Assembly (NCBI RefSeq): GCF_000717245.1
Contig: NZ_JNYQ01000023.1
Span: 1-36,752 of the forward strand
Source: Kitasatospora papulosa
GTDB lineage: Bacteria; Actinomycetota; Actinomycetes; Streptomycetales; Streptomycetaceae
Direction of reading: 5' to 3'
DNA: 36,752 nt
A model generated the notes under the pieces. That model made no database searches. It was not told where the DNA came from and was given only the letters and a program-made list of their open reading frames with translations. The position numbers and the translations under genes were made by a program. Shown here one piece after another: positions 16,329-23,512 of the stretch. How positions within the stretch are numbered: the stretch's first letter is position 1; each line of letters starts with the position of its first letter.

Positions 16329-16455
16329 AGCAATACTCCTCGGTATTCATCCAATTGACCATGCAATGGGTGACCTGCGCACAGACGCGCTCCCGCCCAG
16401 GGGGCGCCCCTTCGTGCTGCGCGAGAAGACCCTGGATTGCCGCTCTCGCAGAGGG

Positions 16456-16535
16456 ATGCCCATCGTGCGGGCTGCTCGATGGGCATGAATGAGAAGGACT
16501 CGTGCGGCAAGATCACTTCACTTCGATCTTGCCGC
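16456..16535. repeat. two adjacent perfect hairpins between divergent genes
   Basis: ATGCCCATCG (16456-16465) pairs with CGATGGGCAT (16477-16486). GCGGCAAGATC (16504-16514) pairs with GATCTTGCCGC (16525-16535). They lie 128-207 bp upstream of the MpaB-like start. They may be operators, or a terminator left from a lost gene. The rest of the 576-bp gap (16329-16904), including the palindrome GGGGCGCCCC at 16401-16410, holds no gene I can support. Confidence 0.55.
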
Positions 16536-16904
16536 AATCGTCACCGCGAACTGGTCACCCAAAAGGAGTAAGGGGGCGTGCGCCCCGCGTGAATCAGAGA
16601 GTGCGCGGAGACTGTCGCTTCGGTCGGTGGCGTGTTGTGCTGCCGTGTTACGAGGCCGCAGCCGGGTGACTACCGGCTCTGGGGTTGACGAAGCCCCTTC
16701 GGCGGGTGGCGTCCGCATGTCTTCTTCCAGGCCGCGGTGGCATCCTGCTTGTCAGGTTGGGCCAGTACCAGCACTCCCCGCCGTGGAGAGCTCCGAGCCG
16801 GGACAGCGGCACCGGTTCGCCCCGGATAGCTGGCTCTCCTCGATCGGGTGGTTATCTCCCGAAAAAACGGTTTGGCACAAATCTGGCCCGTCAAGATCGT
16901 CCGT

Positions 16905-17441
16905 ATGACTATCCGTCGCTGGGCCGCTGCTGCGGCCGCCATTCTTTCCGTCGCAGTCCTGACCGGGTCCGCTCAAGCCGCACCCACCGCCGCCCCCGTC
17001 CCCTCGGGACCCGTTGTCATCACCAACGACGCCCACACCAACTACCTGGTCCCTGACGACACGGTCGGCAACGCCGGCACCTTCCTTCAGGTCTACTACC
17101 GGCAAGACCATCCCTTCCCGCGCACATTCCAGTTCGAGCAGGTGAACGGGCGCCCCGGAATCTTCCACTGGAAGAGCGCCCGAACCGGGAACTGCGCCGA
17201 CGCCAGGGCCGGAGAGCCGGGGGGCTCGGTGTACCTAGCTGCGTGCACGACGAACAAGTCCCAATGGTGGATCCTCCGGTCCACCGACGAGAGCCCTGCA
17301 CGGTGGGTTCTGTCGCCCTTCCTGAACGAGGACGTCGCTGTAACCGGCCTGTTCGGGGACGACAACTACGCACCGCTGCGTGAACTGCCCAACCCGAACT
17401 CTCCGACTACTTCGCAGATGTGGCACTTCACCCGGCAGTGA
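16905..17441 (+). CDS. secreted beta-trefoil (ricin B-like) protein, 178 aa
   Basis: ATG 16905 opens a signal peptide (MTIRRWAAAAAAILSVAVLT, cut after a SAQA-type site near residue 25). The mature part contains GNCADARAGEPGGSVYLAAC followed by NKSQWWIL, the glycine-rich loop and Q-x-W motif of ricin-type beta-trefoil repeats. Other repeats look degenerate. Such domains bind carbohydrates or act as secreted inhibitors or adhesins; no catalytic domain is attached. Two cysteines in GNCADA and LAAC probably form the usual disulphide. The gene stands alone, followed by a strong terminator. I am fairly sure of secretion, less so of sugar binding. Confidence 0.6.
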   Translation: MTIRRWAAAAAAILSVAVLTGSAQAAPTAAPVPSGPVVITNDAHTNYLVPDDTVGNAGTFLQVYYRQDHPFPRTFQFEQVNGRPGIFHWKSARTGNCADARAGEPGGSVYLAACTTNKSQWWILRSTDESPARWVLSPFLNEDVAVTGLFGDDNYAPLRELPNPNSPTTSQMWHFTRQ

Positions 17442-17600
17442 TTGCGCTGTCCTTCGGTGCTGCGTTCCGCGCAGGGCTCCGTCCCGCCCTACGGCAGGGT
17501 CCTGCGCGGGAAGCTGGTGGCGGAGCGGCACGGTGATCGGCTGCCGGATGTGAGCCGTCGGCGGCACGTGGGAATGGGTCCTGACCTCGAAGTTTCGTGA

Positions 17601-17627
17601 CGGTCCACCGACAGGGTCGGTGGACCG
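17601..17627 (+). terminator. strong terminator after the beta-trefoil gene
   Basis: CGGTCCACCGAC (17601-17612) and GTCGGTGGACCG (17616-17627) are exact reverse complements with a three-base loop, followed by ATTTCGT. It lies 160 bp after the stop codon of the secreted protein gene. GATGGACCGATT (17660-17671) repeats part of the right arm. Confidence 0.7.
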
Positions 17628-17728
17628 ATTTCGTGCTGTGGGCCGAGGCTGCACAGGCGGATGGACCGATTGTTGTCCCGAGGTGCAAGCCCTTGCTCCA
17701 GCCGAGGCGGTCCCCCTTCGCCACGTAG

Positions 17729-17925
17729 CTAAGTCGCAAAAGCGACGAGGCCGCTGTTGCGGCAGGCCCGCCGCACGGGCCCGTAAGGTCGGGCAGAGCC
17801 GGCCTTCGGTCGGAACGGGGGTGATGCCGAAGGTGGTCCAGAGTTGTTGCGGCTCGCCCACCGGGGCGTGGGCGGGCTCTTCGTCGGTGGCGGTGATGTC
17901 AAGCAGGACGAGCCGAGGCCGGCCG
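17729..17925 (-). pseudogene. possible remnant of a DUF6207-like gene
   Basis: On the minus strand this stretch reads RPRLVLLDITATDEE, then LWTTFGITPV and, near the end, GLPQQRPRRFCDL. These blocks resemble the opening (PGLVVLDITA) and closing (PGQPGVRLRCYLDL) parts of the small Streptomyces DUF6207 proteins. The middle does not align in one frame and no good start is present. I regard it as a degenerate copy. The remaining 17442-18020 gap has only the terminator. Confidence 0.3.
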
Positions 17926-18020
17926 CTGAGCCGCCGGGGACTGAGGGGGGAGGTCTCGTCCGTGACGCAAAGCAGATTAATGATCTACTCGTCGTGACTG
18001 GGTGGAGGGGGGCTTCGCTG

Positions 18021-19736
18021 GTGGCCCCGGTAGAGGGTGTGGTGGTGTCCGTGGGGCGGGGCTTGCGAGTCGCGGTGCTGGGTGGTGGCGTGGCCGGGTT
18101 GACGGCGGCGATGGAGCTGGCGGAGCGCGGCTTCGAGGTGACGGTGGTGGAGCCGACCGGTTGGGGTGGCAAGGCCCGCAGTGCGTGGGTGCCGGGGACC
18201 GGCCGAGGCGGGCGGTTGGACCTGCCCAGTGAGCACGGGTTTAGGTTCTTCCCCGGGTTCTACCGGAGTCTGCCGGACACTTTGCGCCGGATCCCGGTCG
18301 ACGGCAGCACGGAGGGGGTGGCGGGGAATCTGCGGGAGGCGACGCAGATGCTTTCCGCGCGTTCGGGTCGGGTGGGTGAGCGGGTCACGGATGTGTCCGT
18401 GGCTGTGGGGGCTCGGACTCCGATGAAGTTCCTGCGTGCTGTCGGGCTGGAGGCGGGTGGCAGGGGGCTGACGAGCGAGGAGCTGCTGTACTTCGCGAAC
18501 CGGATGCTCGTCTACATGACGAGCAGTGATGAGCGGCGGCTGGGCCAGTGGGAGTCGACCTCGTGGTGGGACTTCGCCGCGGCCGACGGCGCCTCCGAGG
18601 AGTACATCAAGGCGTGTGTGGTGGGCGCGACCCGCACGGTGGTCGCGGCACGGGCCGAGGTCTGCAGTGCGCACACGGTCGGCGGGTTCCTGGAGGCTTT
18701 CAGTTACGGGTTCCTCGGCCGGGGCGAGGAATTACAGCCGGCGGACCGGGTCCTCAACGGACCCACCAGCACAGCCTGGATCGACCCATGGATCCGTCAT
18801 CTGGCATCCCTGGGGGTGCGGCTGCAACTCGGCTGGGCAGTCGAGCGGCTAACCCTGAGCGGTCGCCATGTCGCCGGGGCCCAACTGCGCGGTCCGGCAG
18901 GCCGGCTGCGGGAGCTGGAAGCTGACTGGTATATCTGCGCCCTACCGGTCCACCGCGTCGGCGCACTGCTAGACCGCGGACTGGCGGAGGCCGACATTGA
19001 GCTCAAGAACGTGACGGGCCTCCACACGGACTGGATGGTCGGCATGCAGTTCTACCTGACCCAGCCGGCGCCCGTCACCCACGGCCATGTCCTGTTCCTG
19101 GACTCTCCCTGGGCGCTCACCTCGATCAGCCAGGCCCAGTTCTGGGACTGCGACTTCCCGGCAACCTACGGCGACGGGACGGTGGCCGACTGCCTGTCGG
19201 TGGACATCTCCTCCTGGGACACCCCGGGCATCCTGTACGGCAAGCCGGCCCGTGAGTGCAGCCGGGCAGAGATCGCGGCCGAGGTCTGGGCGCAGCTGTG
19301 CGACGGGCTCAATGGCGCTGGTCGAACCCGTCTGCACGAGGGGTTGCTGCACTCGTGGGAGCTGGATCCGGCGGTGCGGAACCTTGACGGGCCAGGGCCG
19401 GCTGTCAACGACGAGCCGCTGCTGATCAACACCACCAGTTCCTGGGCGGCGCGCCCGCGAGCGGTTACGGCGGCAGCGAACCTGTTCATGGCCGGGGACT
19501 ACGTGCGCTCCCCCGTGAACCTGGCGACGATGGAGGGCGCGAACCAGGCCGCCCGCCTCGCCGTGAACGCCCTGCTGGAGGCAGCCGGTGTCACCGGGGT
19601 TCCTGCGGCCGTGCACGCCCTGCACCAGCCCGCGGAACTGCGCAGGCTCAAGGAGGTGGACGCCGAGCTGTTCGGTCAGGGCCGCGCGCACATCATGGAC
19701 GGACCGTCGCCCTGGAAGGTCAGTGCACGCGTCTGA
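18021..19736 (+). CDS. FAD-dependent oxidoreductase of the phytoene desaturase/HpnE-like group, 571 aa
   Basis: An N-terminal Rossmann motif RVAVLGGGVAGLTAAMEL (about residues 16-33) is followed by VTVVEPTGWGGKA. SEHGFRFFPGFYRSLPDTL is typical of this oxidoreductase group. The C-terminal flavin motif LFMAGDYVRSPVNLATMEGA is shared with hydroxysqualene dehydroxylase HpnE and phytoene desaturases. I chose GTG 18021 because GGAGGGGGG ends eight bases before it and the domain begins soon after; GTG codons at 18039-18045 are alternatives. The enzyme probably oxidises a hydrophobic isoprenoid. It ends tail-to-tail with the prenyl synthase, overlapping by 17 bp. The true substrate is unknown: no phytoene or squalene synthase is in the window. 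Confidence 0.72.
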   Translation: MAPVEGVVVSVGRGLRVAVLGGGVAGLTAAMELAERGFEVTVVEPTGWGGKARSAWVPGTGRGGRLDLPSEHGFRFFPGFYRSLPDTLRRIPVDGSTEGVAGNLREATQMLSARSGRVGERVTDVSVAVGARTPMKFLRAVGLEAGGRGLTSEELLYFANRMLVYMTSSDERRLGQWESTSWWDFAAADGASEEYIKACVVGATRTVVAARAEVCSAHTVGGFLEAFSYGFLGRGEELQPADRVLNGPTSTAWIDPWIRHLASLGVRLQLGWAVERLTLSGRHVAGAQLRGPAGRLRELEADWYICALPVHRVGALLDRGLAEADIELKNVTGLHTDWMVGMQFYLTQPAPVTHGHVLFLDSPWALTSISQAQFWDCDFPATYGDGTVADCLSVDISSWDTPGILYGKPARECSRAEIAAEVWAQLCDGLNGAGRTRLHEGLLHSWELDPAVRNLDGPGPAVNDEPLLINTTSSWAARPRAVTAAANLFMAGDYVRSPVNLATMEGANQAARLAVNALLEAAGVTGVPAAVHALHQPAELRRLKEVDAELFGQGRAHIMDGPSPWKVSARV

Positions 19737-20805
19737 TCACGACCGTGCAGAGCGCTCCGAGGTCTTCGAGAGCCTCGGGTAGTGCTGTGAGGCGGTGCAG
19801 CCGGTCGCGTGCGGCTGTCGCGTGCTGGGCGGCGCGGTCGCTGGTCCAGCGCCGCCCGCCCGCCTCCTCGACCAGGCGGGCGAGGTCGGCCGTATCGCCC
19901 CCGGGCTGCGCGTAGAGGCGCGCGAGTTCGTCGCCGGCCGGGGTCCCGGAGCCCAGCGCGGCGACCACGGGCACCGACATCTTGCGGTTCTTCAGGTCGT
20001 TGAAGACGGGCTTGCCCGTCACCGCCGGGTCGCCCCAAATACCGAGCAGGTCGTCCACGAGCTGGAAAGCCATGCCGAGGTCATGCCCGAACTCTGCCCA
20101 CTGGGCGCAGACGGCCGGGTCGGCGCCTCCGTAGAGGGCACCCAGCCGGCAAGCGCAGGCGAACAGCGAGGCGGTCTTGCCCGAGACCATCTCCAGACAC
20201 TCCGCCAAGATCACCTCACTCCGGCCTTCGAAGACCAAGTCCAGGCTCTCGCCGACGGCCAGTTGGATCAGCACATCCACCAGGGCGGCCGACGCCTCAC
20301 GAGCCACCGGCCCGTCCGGCCCGTCGGCTTCCGACAGGACGTCGAACGCGGTCAGCATCATCGCGTCCGCAGACCGGGCTGCGGACGACGGGCCGAAAAC
20401 CTGCCACGCGGCCGCACGGTGGCGCCGCACCGCGTCACCATCCAGAACATCGTCGTAGAGCAGCGACAGGTTGTGCACCATCTCTACCGCCGCTGCCGCC
20501 GGCACCGCCCTCCGGTCCGCACCTCCCACCGCACGCGCACACGCCAGAGTCAAGGCAGCACGAACGTACTTACCGCCCTGCCGTGCCCCCTCTCCCGACC
20601 AGCCGAACTGATAGGCAGCCACCTCAGCAGCGGGCCCCTGAAGCGACCCCACCCGCCCCCGCAGCTCCCTCTCGCAAGCATCGCCCGCGCTCCGCAGCAC
20701 CTCATCGACCGTGCCCACCGTCAAGCCCCCTATCGTCAGCTCCACACGAAACCATGCGCCTCTCTGCCCCGGCTGTCGGCGGGCAGGATTCCTCCAGGGC
20801 TCCAT
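19720..20805 (-). CDS. polyprenyl (geranylgeranyl-type) diphosphate synthase, 361 aa
   Basis: Trans-prenyltransferases condense isopentenyl diphosphate with allylic diphosphates. The first aspartate-rich motif is DDVLD (residues 118-122, in SLLYDDVLDGD), the second region is DDLLGIWGD (251-259), and GKYVRAALTL (79-88) matches the GKxxRP substrate site. Leu and Ser at positions -5 and -4 before the first motif lack the aromatic block of farnesyl synthases, suggesting C20 or longer products (inference). ATG 20805 is one of two adjacent ATGs; GTG 20745 is possible and would remove 20 residues. It is convergent with the FAD oxidoreductase and divergent from the LtrA gene, 88 bp away. Confidence 0.85.
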   Translation of the reverse strand: MEPWRNPARRQPGQRGAWFRVELTIGGLTVGTVDEVLRSAGDACERELRGRVGSLQGPAAEVAAYQFGWSGEGARQGGKYVRAALTLACARAVGGADRRAVPAAAAVEMVHNLSLLYDDVLDGDAVRRHRAAAWQVFGPSSAARSADAMMLTAFDVLSEADGPDGPVAREASAALVDVLIQLAVGESLDLVFEGRSEVILAECLEMVSGKTASLFACACRLGALYGGADPAVCAQWAEFGHDLGMAFQLVDDLLGIWGDPAVTGKPVFNDLKNRKMSVPVVAALGSGTPAGDELARLYAQPGGDTADLARLVEEAGGRRWTSDRAAQHATAARDRLHRLTALPEALEDLGALCTVVIRRVH

Positions 20806-20893
20806 CATGGTGGGCCCGGCCGGTACATAACTCCGCCGCTGCCCCAGCAGTGCGGTCGGGCGGGCACGAGAAGCGTCAGAAATACTGCTGCAT

Positions 20894-22174
20894 ATGAATG
20901 AACCACGACCCACCAGCACGTCCGGCAAGCTCGGACTGTCGCGACGGCTGGTCCCCATGACCGGCCGTGACCCGGAAGAGCACGGACGAACCGCCTCACC
21001 GCTGGAGCTCTTGTTCGACCTGACCTTCGTGGTCGCCGTCGGCACAGCGGCGTTTCAGTTCGCCGAGATGGTCGCCGAAGGGCATGCCGCCCAGGCGGTC
21101 ATCGCATTCGTGCTGGCGATGTTCGCGATCAGCGTCGCCTGGATCAGCTTCAGCTGGTTCGCCTCCGCCTTCGCCACCGACGACTGGCTCTACCGGGCCC
21201 TGACGATGCTGCAGATGATCGGCGTTGTCATCTTCTCGCTCGGCCTGCCCGCGATGTTCCACTCCGTCGAGGAGGGCAGTCACCTCGAACTGCGCGCCAT
21301 GGTCATCGGCTACGTCGTGATGCGTATCGCGATGGTGCTCCAGTGGTGGCGCGCCGCCCGGCAGTCCCCCTCGTTCCACGATGTCGGCATGGCCAACATC
21401 CGCTGGACGCTGATCGTCCAGGCAGGCTGGATCGTCGTGGCCTTCGTCCACATGCCGATCGCCGTCGTTTTCGTTGCGTTCGGCATCCTGGGCGCCCTCG
21501 AACTCGTCCTGCCGGTGCTGACGCAGGGCTCCGCGGGAGGCACGCCCTGGCACCCGCACCACGTCGCCGAACGGTACGGACTCTTCGCGATCATCGTCCT
21601 CGGCGAGGGGGTCGTCGGTACCGTCGCTTCCTCCGGTGATCTCCTGGGCGGCGGGGACGGCACGCACTGGACCTGGAACGCCATCGCCGTGGTCATCGCT
21701 GGTGTGGGCCTGACCTTCGGTATGTGGTGGATGTACTTCCTGACGCCGTTCGGCGACATCCTGGTACACCGACGCAAGCGCGGATACCTCTTCGGCTACG
21801 GCCACATCCCCTTGTTCATCGGCGTCGCCGCGGCCGGCGCCGGGCTGCACGTGGCAGGCCTGTACATGGAACATCACGCCAAGATCTCCGGCACCGCCGT
21901 CGTCCTCGCCCTCGCGCTCCCTGTCGGCCTCTACATGCTCATGATCTACCTCCTGCACACCCTGCTGCTGTCCACGGCCGACCGCTTCCACATCCTTCTG
22001 GTCGCCCTCACCATCGCCGTACTGCTCACGGCCGTCCTCCTGGCCGCCGCTGGCGTGGCCATCGCGGTGTGCCTGCTCGTGGTCATGCTCGCGCCCTTCG
22101 TCACCGTGATCGGCTACGAGACGATCGGCCACCGCCACCAACAGCAGATGCTCGACGAGCTCGGTAAGCAGTAG
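20894..22174 (+). CDS. LtrA-family (low temperature requirement A) membrane protein, 426 aa
   Basis: The family signature ELLFDLTFVVAVGTAAFQFA occurs at about residues 38-57, and HHVAERYGLFAIIVLGEGVV at about 220-240. About ten hydrophobic helices cover the rest. LtrA was named from a Listeria gene needed for growth in the cold; the biochemical role is unknown. The N-terminus is cytoplasmic-looking with no signal peptide. ATG 20894 lies directly after a purine-poor stretch, so its ribosome-binding site is weak. It is convergent with the EF-hand gene across about 650 bp. Confidence 0.82.
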   Translation: MNEPRPTSTSGKLGLSRRLVPMTGRDPEEHGRTASPLELLFDLTFVVAVGTAAFQFAEMVAEGHAAQAVIAFVLAMFAISVAWISFSWFASAFATDDWLYRALTMLQMIGVVIFSLGLPAMFHSVEEGSHLELRAMVIGYVVMRIAMVLQWWRAARQSPSFHDVGMANIRWTLIVQAGWIVVAFVHMPIAVVFVAFGILGALELVLPVLTQGSAGGTPWHPHHVAERYGLFAIIVLGEGVVGTVASSGDLLGGGDGTHWTWNAIAVVIAGVGLTFGMWWMYFLTPFGDILVHRRKRGYLFGYGHIPLFIGVAAAGAGLHVAGLYMEHHAKISGTAVVLALALPVGLYMLMIYLLHTLLLSTADRFHILLVALTIAVLLTAVLLAAAGVAIAVCLLVVMLAPFVTVIGYETIGHRHQQQMLDELGKQ

Positions 22175-22762
22175 ACGCCGGCGGGGACCTCGATTGGTTC
22201 AGGTGACCGGTAGTACGGGCCGCCGTCGTGGCTCGGCCCTCCCCGGGCCCGCTCGCTGAGCCGGACGCCGGGTACCCGACGGGCCCTCCTCGAAGCCCAC
22301 CTCCACGAGCGCATCTGAGCCGTGTCCTTGCCGCGCCTGTACGCGTTGAGGGCGTGACGCACGCACAGGGCTGGACCCCCACGTTGGGTCCTGTGCGGTT
22401 CGCGGCTCCGATTCCTGCGCGGCGTCGGAGACGCGCCATTTCCCCCGAGGCGAAGGCCCCTGGCCTCCCGAGCGGTCGGGGCCCTTCGTACTCATGGCGC
22501 TGTGGGGTGTCGGCCGGGAGTGGTGGGGGCTGCCGGATCGGGGCCCAACCACGGTGACGATCCGGCAACCGGGAAGCGCGGCAACAATGCCGCGGCGGAG
22601 TCTCGGGGTGGGTCAGCGGCTGGGCCAGAGGTAGCGGCGGGCAAGGATCGTCCACCCCTCATCCGCCGGCCCGCCACCAGGTGCCCGGCCGTCTCCCCCT
22701 GCTCGGCGCGAGCTCGCTGAAGATCGATTCCAGTGGAGCTGTCCTGGCCAGAGGTATTCACG
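22175..22762. other. gap between convergent genes, no supported gene
   Basis: About 590 bp separate the LtrA stop from the terminator of the EF-hand gene. Short frames exist on both strands, for example a minus-strand one starting at 22495 with MSTKGPDRSGGQGPSPRGKW, but none has a good ribosome-binding site or a recognisable family. The stretch may hold gene debris. Confidence 0.4.
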
Positions 22763-22798
22763 CTGCACGCCCACACCGGTATTGCTGTGGGCGTGCAG
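22763..22798. terminator. bidirectional terminator between the LtrA and EF-hand genes
   Basis: CTGCACGCCCACA (22763-22775) and TGTGGGCGTGCAG (22786-22798) form a perfect 13-bp stem with a ten-base loop. It lies 23 bp past the EF-hand stop codon and faces the end of the LtrA transcription unit. Confidence 0.65.
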
Positions 22799-22821
22799 GT
22801 CCCAGGCCGTACTCATAGCCG

Positions 22822-23373
22822 TCAGGCGGCGACTTTCCCGAACAGGTGGTTGGCAGGGGCGTTCGGGTTGTTGCCGTAGAAGAACTCGGTGAGCGCCTGG
22901 TGGAATTCCGCCCGGTCCAGTGCGCCGGAGCCGTCTCGGTCCAAGGCGGCGAAGACCGCAGCGCAGTCCTCGCCGGGCACGCCGGCGACCGCGTCGAACA
23001 TCTGCCGGAACTCCGCCTGGTCGATCTTGCCGTCTCCGTTGAGGTCGACGAGGTCGAAGAAGCAGTTGGTGACCGGCTCGATCTGTTCCGGGTAGAGGGC
23101 GGGGTCGGTCAGGACCCGCTTGAACCCTTCGGTCATTTCCCGCAGATCGACCTTCCCGTCACCGTCCTGGTCCATGGGGGCGATCACCTTCGTCCAGAAC
23201 CCGTCCATCCCTTGGGTGAGCAGGTGGGCGGCCGGAGAGTCCGGCGTGGTGCGACGGGCGGCGACGTAGCGTTCGCTCATCATGCGGACGTCCTGCTGAG
23301 TGATAAATCCGTCGCCGTCGACGTCGGCGCCCCTGAACCACTGGCCGTACTTGAGGTCTTGAAGTGCAGTCAC
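22822..23373 (-). CDS. four-EF-hand calcium-binding protein (calerythrin-like), 183 aa
   Basis: Four canonical 12-residue loops are seen: DVDGDGFITQQD (17-28), DQDGDGKVDLRE (68-79), DLNGDGKIDQAE (110-121) and DRDGSGALDRAE (145-156). All keep acidic residues at positions 1, 3 and 5. Loops 2-4 end in Glu and should bind calcium well; loop 1 ends in Asp. Length and spacing match calerythrin from Saccharopolyspora. No signal peptide is present, so it acts inside the cell as a buffer or sensor. GTG 23373 lies eight bases from a -10 hexamer with no ribosome-binding site, so the message is probably leaderless. It follows the molybdoenzyme gene on the same strand after 139 bp. Confidence 0.88.
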   Translation of the reverse strand: MTALQDLKYGQWFRGADVDGDGFITQQDVRMMSERYVAARRTTPDSPAAHLLTQGMDGFWTKVIAPMDQDGDGKVDLREMTEGFKRVLTDPALYPEQIEPVTNCFFDLVDLNGDGKIDQAEFRQMFDAVAGVPGEDCAAVFAALDRDGSGALDRAEFHQALTEFFYGNNPNAPANHLFGKVAA

Positions 23374-23381
23374 AAATGCGC

Positions 23382-23410
23382 ACAGTATTCATGCCGTTAC
23401 GCAAGCGCAA
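23382..23410 (-). promoter_or_regulatory. promoter of the EF-hand gene (probably leaderless)
   Basis: On the minus strand TTGCGC (23405-23410) and TACTGT (23382-23387) are separated by 17 bp. Eight bases then lead to GTG 23373, so transcription should begin at or beside the start codon. No ribosome-binding site fits in this space, which supports a leaderless message. Confidence 0.5.
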
Positions 23411-23512
23411 ACGGCAAGCCGAGAGCCTCTCGACGGGACACGGGCAGCCTGTGCTGCACACGCCACGATGCAGGGACGAAACCAGCCCGAAGAGAGGCCG
23501 AAAGGTTTCGTG

